Both the position numbers and the translations under genes were made by a program. The notes beneath the pieces were generated by a model, which saw only the letters and a list, made by a program, of their open reading frames with translations, made no database searches and was not told the DNA's origin. A DNA stretch of 64,000 nucleotides from Mycolicibacterium arabiense (GTDB lineage: Bacteria > Actinomycetota > Actinomycetes > Mycobacteriales > Mycobacteriaceae): the NCBI RefSeq assembly GCF_010731815.2, contig NZ_AP022593.1, positions 1,674,001-1,738,000 of the forward strand. The letters run 5' to 3'. Positions 8,373 through 16,876 of this stretch are shown here, one piece after another (the stretch's first letter is position 1; each line of letters starts with the position of its first letter).

Positions 8373-8470
8373 CGGGTTGCTACTACGAGTCGCTTCGGCA
8401 CGTCAGCGATGCTAGGCCGTCGGCGACCGCTCGTGCAAGCGATATCGAGGACGGCTAGGGTTCATCGCCG

Positions 8471-9232
8471 ATGACCGCGCTGAGTTGGTGGAACCTGGCG
8501 CTGCTGTTCGTCGCAGGCGTCGGCGGTGGGCTCACTGGCAGCATCGCTGGTCTCGCCTCGGTGTCGACCTATCCGGCGCTGCTCCTGGTCGGTCTGCCGC
8601 CGGTGACCGCGAACGTCACCAACACCGTCGCCCTGGTGTTCAACGCCGTCGGATCGGTGTGGGGCTCGCGACCAGAACTCGCGGGCCAGCGCGCGGCGCT
8701 GCTCAGGCTGGTTCCGATGGCCGCGGTCGGCGGCGTCGTCGGCGCTGTGCTGCTGCTGTCGATTCCCTCGGAGGGCTTCGAGGACGCGGTTCCCGTGCTG
8801 CTCGCCGTCTCCTCGGTTCTGATCGCGCTGCCGCGCCGCACCCGCGCCGACGGCGACGAGGGCGGCATGGTCCAGACGGTGCTGGTGTGCGCGGCGGTGT
8901 TCTTCATCTCGATCTACGGCGGGTTCTTCGGTGCCGCGGCGGGAGTGCTGCTGCTCGCGCTGTTCCTCAGCACGGCGAGCGACACCCTGGCGCACGCCAA
9001 CGCCACCAAGAACGTGGTGCTGGGCATCGCGAACGGCGTGGCCGCGCTGATCTTCGTGGTCTTCGCACACGTGCACTGGCCTGCCGTTGTCGCGATGGGC
9101 GTCGGGTGCCTGATCGGGGCGCGCCTGGGCCCGATCATCGTGCGACGCGCGCCCGCGACGCCGCTGCGCCTCGGCATCGCCGTGGCCGGCCTGGCCCTGG
9201 CGGTCAAGCTGGGCCTCGACGCCTACCGCTGA
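8471..9232 (+). CDS. TauE/SafE-family sulfite exporter-like membrane protein
   Basis: A 253-residue integral membrane protein with about eight hydrophobic helices, starting at ATG 8471. The first half carries GGGLTGSIAGLASVSTYPAL and VTANVTNTVAL, the second half repeats the pattern with FFGAAAGVLLLALF and HANATKNVVLGIANG; this internal duplication is the TauE/SafE (DUF81) signature. Family members export sulfite, sulfoacetate or other organosulfonates. It is monocistronic, ending 4 bases before the convergent phosphotransferase gene. A sulfite-oxidase-like protein is encoded 6.6 kb away, but no link is evident. Confidence 0.85.
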   Translation: MTALSWWNLALLFVAGVGGGLTGSIAGLASVSTYPALLLVGLPPVTANVTNTVALVFNAVGSVWGSRPELAGQRAALLRLVPMAAVGGVVGAVLLLSIPSEGFEDAVPVLLAVSSVLIALPRRTRADGDEGGMVQTVLVCAAVFFISIYGGFFGAAAGVLLLALFLSTASDTLAHANATKNVVLGIANGVAALIFVVFAHVHWPAVVAMGVGCLIGARLGPIIVRRAPATPLRLGIAVAGLALAVKLGLDAYR

Positions 9233-9236
9233 CCGC

Positions 9237-10292
9237 TCACGCGAAGACGTCCTCGCCGCAGGCCACCCGCGTGCCGAGGTCGATCAGCGACATCGCCGAC
9301 TCGTGCAGCCGTTGCCCCGCTTCGCGATTCGCCTGCCCGGCCAGATAGCGCGACCAGGTGCCCTCGATGACGATGCCGAGCTTGAAGCACGCCAGGGCCA
9401 CGTACCAGGGCAGGTGCGACGTAGCGCGTCCACCGGCGGCGAGATAGGCCTCGAGCAGTTCGGCCCGGGTGGCGAGCCCGCCGAGCGCGGCCAGCTCCGC
9501 GCCGGCGTCGATCGTGTTCGGTTCGGTGGGCCAGCACACCATCATCCAGCCGAGGTCGAGCAGCGGATCGCCGACGGTGCACATCTCCCAGTCGATGAAC
9601 GCGGCCAGTTCGGCCCGATCACGGCGCAGCAGAACGTTGTTCAGGTGAGCGTCGCCGTGCATGACGCCGGGCCGTCCGTCGTTGGGCTGATTCGTCCGGA
9701 GCCAGTCGGCGAGGACGTCCACCGACAGCGTGCCCGGGTCGTACGCGTCGTGCCGGTAGCTCTCCAGCAGCCGCAGGAACTGCGGGACCTGCCTGCCGAT
9801 GAACGATCCCGGGCGCTGCAGCTCGGCCAGCGGGCTGCCCTCCCAGGCGACGTCGCCGAGTCGCGCGAGGCTCCCGGCGTAGGACAGGCACACGTCGTGG
9901 CGCATCGCGGCGTCGTCGACGTAGGACTGGGCCATCTCGTTGCCAGGGTTGAACCCGTCGACCTCCTCCATCAGATAGAAGACGACGCCGAGCACGCTCA
10001 GATCGTCACAGCCGGCGACGAATTCGGGATGCGGCACGTCGGTGCCCGCCAGCGTGCGCAGCACGGCGATCTCGCGCAGCATCGTCTTGTCGCTGGTGGG
10101 CCGCGGATGCAGCGGCGGCCGCCGCAACACCATGGGCCTGCCGTCGACGAGCAGGTGTACGACGATGTTCTGGGAGCCGCCGGTCAGCGGCCGGACGTCG
10201 GTGACCTCCGACCCCAGATGCCGTTGACGGACCCAGCTCTCTACCGCCGTCCGGTCGTCGTCGCTGAGTGTCGGTGGGGTCGGGGCGCTCAC
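9237..10292 (-). CDS. APH-family phosphotransferase (acyl-CoA-dehydrogenase-associated type)
   Basis: A 351-residue kinase-fold protein. GTG 10292 is chosen because it overlaps the upstream stop by 4 bases (GTGA), a sign of translational coupling. The N-lobe has TGGSQNIVVHL and the conserved MVLRRPP lysine/arginine strand; the C-lobe has the catalytic loop VMHGDAHLNNVLL and the metal-binding FIDWEMCTVGDPLLDLGW. This matches the ACAD10/11-like phosphotransferases that accompany acyl-CoA dehydrogenases and phosphorylate hydroxy-acyl intermediates. Its coupling to the dehydrogenase-like gene just upstream supports that; the substrate is unknown. Confidence 0.86.
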   Translation of the reverse strand: MSAPTPPTLSDDDRTAVESWVRQRHLGSEVTDVRPLTGGSQNIVVHLLVDGRPMVLRRPPLHPRPTSDKTMLREIAVLRTLAGTDVPHPEFVAGCDDLSVLGVVFYLMEEVDGFNPGNEMAQSYVDDAAMRHDVCLSYAGSLARLGDVAWEGSPLAELQRPGSFIGRQVPQFLRLLESYRHDAYDPGTLSVDVLADWLRTNQPNDGRPGVMHGDAHLNNVLLRRDRAELAAFIDWEMCTVGDPLLDLGWMMVCWPTEPNTIDAGAELAALGGLATRAELLEAYLAAGGRATSHLPWYVALACFKLGIVIEGTWSRYLAGQANREAGQRLHESAMSLIDLGTRVACGEDVFA

Positions 10293-11476
10293 AGCCCGAA
10301 CTGATCGTCGACGAGTCCTAGCCAGACCTGTGCGGCGTCGATGGCGACCTTCTCGCTGATGAAGGCGTGCTGCGTGCCGGTGTAGACGTCGCGGAAGGCC
10401 CGTTCGAGTCGCGTGCCCTCGCGGATCGCGCTGGTGCCTGCGACCAGATGGGACCACTCGGCGCACTCACGCGCCACGTCCGTGGCGTAGACCGCCGCCA
10501 CCCGCATGTCGGCGCGCAGCGTCGGCGTCAGGTCCTCCCCTGCCGCCACGGCCGCCTCGGCGGTGCTGAAGGCGTCGAGTACTAGCAGCCGCGCGGCTCG
10601 CCAGGCGGCGACGTGCCGGGCGAGCCCCTTCTGGAACGTCGGTCGGCTGGCCAGCGACGCCATGTCGCTCATGCGGTACTTGGTCTCGGCCAGTTCGGCG
10701 ACCTCGTCGAGCATGCTCTTGGCGACCCCGAGCGCCCAGGCGGCGTGCCCGGCGGCCGTCACCGGCATCATGCCCATCCGGGTGGCCGGGGAACTCCCCC
10801 GCCGCGGCTCGCGCGCGAACAGCGGGAAGGTCCTCGAGACGGGCACGAACACGTCCTCGACGGCGTAGTCGTAGGAGCCGGTTCCCTTGAGGCCCTGCAC
10901 GTGCCAGTTGTCCTTGAATGTGATCTCCTCGCGCGGGATGATCGCGACGTGCATCTCGGGGATGCCGTCGGAGACCCAGCGTGGCTGACCGTCGTCGGTG
11001 GGCATGAACCCCGCGGCCACGTACTGCGCGTGCCCGGTGCCCGATCCGAAGCTCCAGGCGCCGGTCAGCCGGTAGCCGCCGTCGACCACCGCGCCCTGAC
11101 CGTTGGGGAAGAACTGGCCGCCCATGGTGACGCGGTTGTCGTTGGCGGTGAACACCTCGGCGAAGCCCTCGTCCGGCAGGTACGCCGCGGCCGCGAACGA
11201 GGACGGCAGGTTGGCGATGCCGATCCACCCGAATGAGCCGTCCTGCCAGGCCATTTCGAGCCAGGTCTCGATCATCTCGGCGAACGTCGGCTCGACGCCG
11301 CCCGCTGCGGCCGGGTTCATCGAACTCATGAGTCCCGACGCCCACATCTCGTCGACGATGGCGGGCGTCAGCGTGCGCATCCGCTCCGACTCGCACGCAT
11401 GGCCGGCGACCAGGTCGCGCATGCTGCGGGCCGCTGCGACGACGGGACTGTCACGGGGTGGGGCAACCTGGGTCAT
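10289..11476 (-). CDS. Acyl-CoA dehydrogenase-fold flavin monooxygenase-like protein
   Basis: A 395-residue protein of the acyl-CoA dehydrogenase superfamily. It has the typical three-domain order but lacks the usual catalytic glutamate motif and the C-terminal GGxGY stretch. Segments such as GWIGIANLPSSFAAAAYLPD, GAWSFGSGTGHAQYVAAGF and VEDVFVPVSRTFPL resemble group D flavin monooxygenases (HsaA, DszC, hydroxylase oxygenase components). Those use reduced flavin from a partner reductase to hydroxylate aromatics or steroids; no reductase gene is adjacent. It is the first gene of a two-gene unit with the phosphotransferase. ATG 11476. Substrate unknown; plain acyl-CoA dehydrogenase activity is less likely. 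Confidence 0.78.
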   Translation of the reverse strand: MTQVAPPRDSPVVAAARSMRDLVAGHACESERMRTLTPAIVDEMWASGLMSSMNPAAAGGVEPTFAEMIETWLEMAWQDGSFGWIGIANLPSSFAAAAYLPDEGFAEVFTANDNRVTMGGQFFPNGQGAVVDGGYRLTGAWSFGSGTGHAQYVAAGFMPTDDGQPRWVSDGIPEMHVAIIPREEITFKDNWHVQGLKGTGSYDYAVEDVFVPVSRTFPLFAREPRRGSSPATRMGMMPVTAAGHAAWALGVAKSMLDEVAELAETKYRMSDMASLASRPTFQKGLARHVAAWRAARLLVLDAFSTAEAAVAAGEDLTPTLRADMRVAAVYATDVARECAEWSHLVAGTSAIREGTRLERAFRDVYTGTQHAFISEKVAIDAAQVWLGLVDDQFGL

Positions 11477-11530
11477 GCCTCACATCGTGACCGCAGCGGC
11501 GCCGATCGCGTGGCGGAATGCGGAAGTGGC

Positions 11531-12349
11531 TCACCGCCTGCGGGCCACCACCAGCAGGTATTCCCACTCCATGGTCGACGGCCCCGTCACGAACCGGTCC
11601 CCGACGGCCGCGATGTCGGCATCCAACGCCGCGATGCGGTCCCGGTCGTCACCGATGGCGCGGTAGGCGGAGATGGTCGGCCCGTAGACGGCCTTGAAGT
11701 AGTCCCGGAACGTCGACCCGTCGGGGAAGGCGGTGACGGTGAGGGAGCGTCGCTGCACCGTCATGTCGCTCACCTCGTCGCCGAGCAGCGCTCGCACGTG
11801 GTTCTCGTCGCCCCACAGCGGCGGGGCCTGGACGCCCGGCGGTGGAGCGGGCAGATGCGGTTTCATGGCGGCGAACAATCGCCCGATGTGCCCTTCTGGG
11901 GTCCAACTGAGCAACCCGATGGTGCCGCCGGGCCTGCACACCCGGAGAAGTTCGCCGGCGGCCAGTTCGTGGTGGGGCGCGAACATCACGCCGATGCACG
12001 ACATGACCGTGTCGAACTCGGCGTCGCCGAACGGCAGCGCCTCGGCATCGGCCTCCTGCCAACGCAATTCGACACCGCGCTGTTCTGCGGCGAGCCGTCC
12101 GGCTGCGAGCAGTTCGGGTGTCAGGTCGCTGGCGACCACGTCGCCCCCGGCCACCGCGGCGGGAATCGACGCGTTGCCGGTGCCCGCGGCAACGTCGAGG
12201 ACCCGGTCGCCGGGCTTGACTCCGCACGCCTCGACGAGAACGGGACCCAATGGGGAGACCAGCTCGGCGGCCAGCCGGGGATAGTCGCCCGTGGCCCACA
12301 TGGCGCGGTGCTTGGCGGTCAGGGCGGGATCGTGCACGGAAGTTGTCAT
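11531..12349 (-). CDS. Class I SAM-dependent methyltransferase
   Basis: A 272-residue methyltransferase of the UbiE/Methyltransf_11 type. ATG 12349 is preceded by AAGGAGCAAGAC, a good ribosome site. Motif I is VLDVAAGTGNASIPAA, with the acidic residue after the next strand in VVASDLTPELL; motif II/III are FDTVMSCIGVMFAPHH and LRVCRPGGTIGLLSW. C-terminal residues 190-272 hold a substrate lid (FRDYFKAVYGPT). It is divergent from the HxlR gene with 124 bases between. The HxlR protein is likely its regulator. The methyl acceptor is not evident. Confidence 0.85.
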   Translation of the reverse strand: MTTSVHDPALTAKHRAMWATGDYPRLAAELVSPLGPVLVEACGVKPGDRVLDVAAGTGNASIPAAVAGGDVVASDLTPELLAAGRLAAEQRGVELRWQEADAEALPFGDAEFDTVMSCIGVMFAPHHELAAGELLRVCRPGGTIGLLSWTPEGHIGRLFAAMKPHLPAPPPGVQAPPLWGDENHVRALLGDEVSDMTVQRRSLTVTAFPDGSTFRDYFKAVYGPTISAYRAIGDDRDRIAALDADIAAVGDRFVTGPSTMEWEYLLVVARRR

Positions 12350-12419
12350 GTCTTGCTCCTTCGGCTCCGGTGAATTGATCGTCGCGCCGCGGATCGTGCC
12401 ATTCCAGTTCCAGATCTGT

Positions 12420-12430
12420 ACCACGGTGGT
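12420..12430. promoter_or_regulatory. Short palindrome between methyltransferase and HxlR genes
   Basis: ACCAC-G-GTGGT, perfect 5-bp arms about one base, placed 71 bases before the methyltransferase start and 44 before the HxlR start. HxlR dimers bind such short dyads near their own promoters; binding here is inferred. Confidence 0.35.
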
Positions 12431-12473
12431 TTCATGGTTGGAGGGGGCTTGACCTGCGGTGGGGGTGATCGCG

Positions 12474-13148
12474 ATGTCCGGGTACGGCCAGTTCTGTCCG
12501 GTGTCCAAGGCGATGGAACTGCTCGATGAGCGGTGGACGATGCTCGTCGTCCGCGAACTGCTCCTGGGTAGCCGTCATTTCAACGACCTTCGCCGCGGCG
12601 TTCCGAAGATGTCGCCTGCGTTGCTGTCGAAACGGCTCAAAGCCCTGGTGCGCGCCGGGGTGGTGCAGCGTGAGGAGGTCGACGGCCGTACCGCCTATTC
12701 GCTGACCGAGTGCGGTCGCGAACTCGGCGCGGTGGTCGACGCGCTGGGTCGCTGGGGGGTGCGCTGGATAGGCGAACTCGGTGACGAGGATCTCGACCCG
12801 CATCTACTGATGTGGGACATCCACCGCACCGTTCCGATCGACTCCTGGCCGGCGCAGCGCACCACCTTGGCCTTCCGTCTCGACGGGGTCGCCGCCAAGG
12901 CGTCCCGGTGGTGGCTGGTGGTCGCCGACGGCAAGGCCGATGTGTGTGACTTCGATCCGGGCTACGAGGTGGCGGGGACGGTGGAGACCAGCCTCCTGAC
13001 CCTCACCCGCGTGTGGCGCGGCGACATCGGGTGGACTCGCGCCATGCGCGACGGCAGCGTCGCGCTGACCGGCCCGGCCGACATCCGCCGCGCCATCCCG
13101 ATGTGGATCGGCCAGGGCGGGCTGGCCGACGTACCGCGACCGGCGTGA
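12474..13148 (+). CDS. HxlR-family transcriptional regulator with C-terminal extension
   Basis: A 224-residue winged-helix regulator. ATG 12474 follows GGGGGTGAT (12461-12468), a plausible ribosome site; GTG 12459 is an alternative. Residues 4-100 form the HxlR domain: Cys near the N-terminus in GQFCPVSKAMELLDERWTM, RHFNDLRRGVPKMSPALLSK as recognition region, and the wing VVQREEVDGRTAYSLTE. The single Cys-Pro pair resembles the redox or aldehyde-sensing cysteine of HxlR/HypR proteins. Residues 125-224 form an extra alpha/beta domain, similar in size to SCP2-like sterol-carrier modules seen in actinobacterial HxlR proteins; this could bind a hydrophobic ligand. Confidence 0.85.
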   Translation: MSGYGQFCPVSKAMELLDERWTMLVVRELLLGSRHFNDLRRGVPKMSPALLSKRLKALVRAGVVQREEVDGRTAYSLTECGRELGAVVDALGRWGVRWIGELGDEDLDPHLLMWDIHRTVPIDSWPAQRTTLAFRLDGVAAKASRWWLVVADGKADVCDFDPGYEVAGTVETSLLTLTRVWRGDIGWTRAMRDGSVALTGPADIRRAIPMWIGQGGLADVPRPA

Positions 13149-13162
13149 GGGGCGAGTCCCCC
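13149..13162 (+). terminator. Hairpin directly after the HxlR stop codon
   Basis: GGGG-CGAGT-CCCC begins at the base after the TGA. The stem is short and no U-tract follows, so it would be one of the non-canonical mycobacterial type if it acts at all. Confidence 0.3.
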
Positions 13163-13224
13163 TGTGCGCCCGAACTACCCGCTCGTCACGTCAGACCTCG
13201 AAGCGAAGGGAACGGTAGCCGGCC

Positions 13225-14211
13225 ATGTCCAACCCCGTTAAGCAGGCGGTGATTCGAGCCATGCCTGCCATCGACGTCGTCATCTTCCCGCTGGTGTACC
13301 TGTGCGCGCTACTCCTCAAGTACGTCAGAACCGTTGGGGTCGACCGTCTTCCGGCGTCCCGAGCAATGCTGTTCCGCGCCGGCTGCTTTCCGCTGCGGGA
13401 TCACTACTATGAGCCGTCCTTCGACAACGCAGCCATACGGGATCTGATATCCACCGAAAGGGATCTGCCAGGGATCGATTGGAACGTGGACGCACAGCTG
13501 AGCCTCTTGAACTCGTTCACGTTCGCCGACGAGTTGGCCGGGCTGCCCCGCCACGACGCCGGCGGGTACGGCTTCTATCTGGAGAACCGGGCGTTCGAGT
13601 CCGGAGATGCCGAGTACTGGTACAACCTCATTCGCCTCAAGAAGCCGAAACGAATAGTCGAGATAGGTAGCGGGTTCTCCACGAGAATGGCCATCCGGGC
13701 ACTGGAGGCGAACAAGCGAGACGACCCGAACTACACATGCGAACACACCTTGATCGAGCCCTACGAACATGAATGGCTCGAGGAACTGAACGTCACGGTC
13801 ATCCGCGAGAAGGTCGAATCCACCGGTATGCAGTTGTTCGAGAGCCTGGAGGCCGACGACATCCTGTTCATCGACTCGTCGCACGTCATCCGGCCTCGAG
13901 GTGACGTCGTCTTCGAGTACCTGGAGGTACTTCCCGCCCTCCAGCCGGGCGTCATCGTCCACGTGCACGACATCTTCTCGCCGAGAGACTATCCAGCCGA
14001 GTGGATCGTCGACGAAGTGCGACTCTGGAACGAGCAGTACCTACTCGAAGCCTTCCTGACGTCGAACGGCGACTGGAAGATCCTCGGAGCGCTCAATCAC
14101 CTACGGCACCACCATTACGACGAGTTGAGGGCTCAGTGCCCGTTCTTGACGCCAGACCGAGAACCGGGTTCGTTCTACATGCAGCGAACTGCTCGCACGC
14201 CGGCCGGCTAG
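13225..14211 (+). CDS. Class I methyltransferase-like protein with N-terminal membrane helix
   Basis: A 328-residue protein starting at ATG 13225, with AAGGGAACGG upstream. Residues 12-30 (MPAIDVVIFPLVYLCALLL) are a membrane anchor. The core has IVEIGSGFSTRMAIRAL as SAM-binding motif I, TLIEPYEHEWL with the acidic ribose ligand, DILFIDSSHVIRPRGDVVFE, and VIVHVHDIFSPRDYP, a pattern typical of Methyltransf_24 proteins from polysaccharide clusters. Codon use is unlike its neighbours: several ATA isoleucine codons (for example in AIRDLIS and RIVEIG) and AGA arginine codons, rare in mycobacteria, suggest acquisition from elsewhere. It stands alone. Acceptor unknown. Confidence 0.75.
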   Translation: MSNPVKQAVIRAMPAIDVVIFPLVYLCALLLKYVRTVGVDRLPASRAMLFRAGCFPLRDHYYEPSFDNAAIRDLISTERDLPGIDWNVDAQLSLLNSFTFADELAGLPRHDAGGYGFYLENRAFESGDAEYWYNLIRLKKPKRIVEIGSGFSTRMAIRALEANKRDDPNYTCEHTLIEPYEHEWLEELNVTVIREKVESTGMQLFESLEADDILFIDSSHVIRPRGDVVFEYLEVLPALQPGVIVHVHDIFSPRDYPAEWIVDEVRLWNEQYLLEAFLTSNGDWKILGALNHLRHHHYDELRAQCPFLTPDREPGSFYMQRTARTPAG

Positions 14212-14230
14212 ACGAACGACACCTCGGACG

Positions 14231-14998
14231 CTACTTCGGGGCGAAGCGCTGTCCGGCGTCCAGACGGATGCACTGGCCGTTAAGCATGGGGTTCTCCACG
14301 ATCGCCAGCGCGAGCTTGGCGTACTCCTCCGGCTTGCCAAGGCGCTTCGGGAAGGCGGCGTCCTTGGTGAGCGCCTTGGCGAAGTCGTCCGGGATGCCCT
14401 CGGTGAGCCCGGTGGCGAACAGGCTTGGCGCAATGGCGGTCACGCGGATGCCGAGGCTGCCGAGGTCGCGCGCCATCGTGAGGCACATGCCTGCGATCGC
14501 GGCTTTGGAGGCGGTGTAGGCGACCTGTCCGATCTGGCCTTCGAAGGCGGCGATCGATGCGGTGTTGATGATGACACCGCGCTCCTCGGCCTCGTCGTCC
14601 ACCGGCTCCTGCTGGCTCATCTGCCACGCGGCGAGACGGCTGATGTTGAACGTGCCGATCAGGTTGAGGTCGATGCAGAAGCGGAAGGAGTCGAGGCTGT
14701 GCGGGCCGTCCTTCTTGATGGTGCGCTCGCCGATGCCGCCACCGGCGGTGGTCACGATGACGTGGAGTCCGCCGAGTGCCGCCACTGCCTCGGAGAGCAC
14801 CTTCTCAGTTCCGTCGAAGTCGGTGACGTCCACCTCGTGGAAGGAGGCGCCGATCGAGTCGGCCACCTCCTTGCCCTTCGACTGGGGCCGGTCGAGGATG
14901 GCCACGGTCGCGCCGCGCTGCGCGAGCGATTCTGCGGTGGCCTTGCCGAAGCCCGATGCGCCGCCGACGACGATCGCCTTCTTCCCCGAGATCTCCAT
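14231..14998 (-). CDS. SDR of the 3-hydroxyacyl-CoA dehydrogenase type II (HSD17B10) class
   Basis: A 255-residue SDR; ATG 14998 is used because AAAGGGAGCCAC lies just upstream. Cofactor motif VVGGASGFGKATAESL, acidic NAD-selecting residue in VAILDRP, TTAGGGIGERTI, catalytic INTASIAAFEGQIGQVAYTASK with the Tyr-Lys pair, and the long insertion MSQQEPVDDEAEERGVII that is characteristic of human HSD10-like enzymes. These oxidise (S)-3-hydroxyacyl-CoA or 17-beta-hydroxysteroids with NAD. Divergent from the sulfite-oxidase-like gene. It would provide the third step of a beta-oxidation cycle. Confidence 0.87.
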   Translation of the reverse strand: MEISGKKAIVVGGASGFGKATAESLAQRGATVAILDRPQSKGKEVADSIGASFHEVDVTDFDGTEKVLSEAVAALGGLHVIVTTAGGGIGERTIKKDGPHSLDSFRFCIDLNLIGTFNISRLAAWQMSQQEPVDDEAEERGVIINTASIAAFEGQIGQVAYTASKAAIAGMCLTMARDLGSLGIRVTAIAPSLFATGLTEGIPDDFAKALTKDAAFPKRLGKPEEYAKLALAIVENPMLNGQCIRLDAGQRFAPK

Positions 14999-15107
14999 GT
15001 GGCTCCCTTTCCGCTGTGAACGTGTCACTTTGAGGTCATTGTGTAAGGCACTGGCGTCGTCACTTTACGGTAAGGCTTTCGAGTGGCCGAGTAGGTACCT
15101 TGGCGGG

Positions 15108-16691
15108 ATGGCACGTCAGGCTGTTCACCCCCGCCCGATGGCGGGCGTAGCTGCCGCCGCAGTCGCCCTCGGGGTTGCCCAATTGGTCGCAGCTCCGTTC
15201 GGTCCGTCTGCGGATTCGCGTACCGCGGTGGGGTCGGCGGTCATCGACCTCACGCCCGGGCCGGTGAAGGAATGGGCCATCCAGACCTTCGGCACCTCCG
15301 ACAAATTGGTGCTGACACTGCTGATCCTCGGTGTCATCGCGTTGATCGCCGGGCTTGCAGCGCAGTTGGAACGGCCGCGCCTCCCGGTGGGCAGTCTCGT
15401 CATCGCCGCGGCGGGGATCGCCGGCTGCGCGGCCGTGCTGTCACGTGAGGGCGCGACGATCGCCGACACCGTGCCCACCCTCGTGGGAACGGTGTGCGGC
15501 ATCGCGGTGCTGCGGTTCCTCGCGTCGGGCAGATTCACCGACGGGCCCCCGGCGCGCGACGACCGCGGCCGCGCCAGCGCGGGCACGCGGATCGGCCCGG
15601 TGCCCGACCCTGGTCGACGGCTGTCGTTGATCACGCTGGGCTTCCTGGCCGGCGGCGCGTTGACCGGCGTGGGCGGTGCGGTGCTGACGAGGATGCGCGC
15701 GTCGGTCTCCGGTGATCGCAGCGCCTTCGCGCTACCCACGCCGAAGGCCGTTGCCCCGCCGGTGCCGCCGGCCGTCCAACCCGCCGGGGTTTCCCTACCT
15801 ACGTTCATCACTCCCAGTGCCGACTTCTATCGGATCGACACCGCCCTTTCGGTGCCGCAGCTGAGCCGCGAGGACTGGCGCCTGCGCATTCACGGCATGG
15901 TCGACCGCGAGGTGGACCTGACCTTCGACGACCTCGAGCAGTTCGAGGTGGTCGAGGACGTCGTGACGCTCGCGTGCGTCTCGAATCCGGTAGGCGGGGA
16001 CTTGATCTCGACCGCGAAGTGGACGGGATATCGCGTGCGGGACATCTTGGCCCGGGCGGGGGTTCAGTCCGACGCCGACATGCTGCTGTCGAAGTCGATC
16101 GACGGGTTCACTGCCGGCTCGCCGATCGAGGCGATGACCGACCAGCGGGATTCACTGCTGGCGATCGGGATGAACGACGCCCCACTGCCGACCGAGCATG
16201 GCTATCCCGCCCGTCTGGTGGTGCCGGGCCTGTACGGCTATGTGTCCGCGACGAAGTGGGTCGTCGACCTGGAACTCACCCGGTTCGATCGGGCCGAGGC
16301 GTACTGGACGAAACTCGGGTGGGCTGCGCTCGGGCCGATCAAGACGCAGTCGCGTGTCGACGTCCCCCGCAGTGGTCAGGACGTGCCGCGCGGCACCGTG
16401 ACGTTCGGCGGCGTGGCGTGGGCGCAGAACCGCGGGGTGAAGGCCGTCGAGGTTCGCGTCAAGGGACCCGGCGCCACTGAGGATCGTTGGCAGCCAGCCC
16501 AACTCGGTGCGGCCTACTCGAACGAAACGTGGCGGCTGTGGAAGTTCACGTGGGAGGCCGGCGAGCCAGGACTCCACGAGATCTCGGTGCGGGCGACCGA
16601 CGGCACCGGTGCGGTGCAGACCTCTCAGCTGGCCGATGTGGTGCCCGATGGCGCGACGGGGTGGCACACGGTGTCGTTCGCGGTGATGTGA
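15108..16691 (+). CDS. Membrane-anchored sulfite-oxidase-family molybdopterin protein (Rv0218-like)
   Basis: A 527-residue protein starting at ATG 15108. Residues 1-200 hold about five hydrophobic helices; residues 215-400 form the oxidoreductase molybdopterin domain, with the Mo-ligand Cys290 in TLACVSNPVGGDLI, and a C-terminal Mo-co dimerisation (Ig-like) domain from about 420 (FGGVAWAQNRGVKAVEVRV). The same architecture is known in Rv0218. Without a twin-arginine signal, the catalytic part is carried by the membrane domain; its side of the membrane cannot be fixed here. Physiological substrate unknown: sulfite or methionine sulfoxide are family options. It is divergent from the SDR. Confidence 0.85.
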   Translation: MARQAVHPRPMAGVAAAAVALGVAQLVAAPFGPSADSRTAVGSAVIDLTPGPVKEWAIQTFGTSDKLVLTLLILGVIALIAGLAAQLERPRLPVGSLVIAAAGIAGCAAVLSREGATIADTVPTLVGTVCGIAVLRFLASGRFTDGPPARDDRGRASAGTRIGPVPDPGRRLSLITLGFLAGGALTGVGGAVLTRMRASVSGDRSAFALPTPKAVAPPVPPAVQPAGVSLPTFITPSADFYRIDTALSVPQLSREDWRLRIHGMVDREVDLTFDDLEQFEVVEDVVTLACVSNPVGGDLISTAKWTGYRVRDILARAGVQSDADMLLSKSIDGFTAGSPIEAMTDQRDSLLAIGMNDAPLPTEHGYPARLVVPGLYGYVSATKWVVDLELTRFDRAEAYWTKLGWAALGPIKTQSRVDVPRSGQDVPRGTVTFGGVAWAQNRGVKAVEVRVKGPGATEDRWQPAQLGAAYSNETWRLWKFTWEAGEPGLHEISVRATDGTGAVQTSQLADVVPDGATGWHTVSFAVM

Positions 16692-16855
16692 GGGGCCGGC
16701 GGCTCTGTCAAATGGCGGGCCTTGAAGAACAACTCGCCGTACACCAAGGGGCCGACACAGCGGCCGCTCTCGGGTTGAGTCATCCCCAATGCCGACTTCA
16801 TCCACGGCGTGGTCAGCATCGGTTTTTGGTGCCCGGTGGTGTCTGCCCTTCGCCC

Positions 16856-16861
16856 TATAAT
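16856..16861 (+). promoter_or_regulatory. Consensus -10 hexamer (TATAAT) of the DUF222-HNH gene
   Basis: A perfect TATAAT ends seven bases before the A of ATG 16869, so transcription would start at or next to the start codon and the mRNA would be leaderless. No clear -35 is seen. Confidence 0.6.
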
Positions 16862-16876
16862 CGAATGTATGTTCGA
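16861..16876. promoter_or_regulatory. LexA (SOS) box overlapping the DUF222-HNH start codon
   Basis: TCGAAT-GTAT-GTTCGA differs by one base from the mycobacterial SOS consensus TCGAAC-N4-GTTCGA. It abuts the -10 hexamer and covers the predicted transcription start and ATG, the ideal place for repression. 13E12-repeat genes of M. tuberculosis are reported to carry LexA sites. Confidence 0.75.

Noticed and set aside
6488..8458. A 656-codon open frame on the plus strand
   Set aside because: Out of phase with the MFS gene, which has clear membrane helices; no coherent domain.
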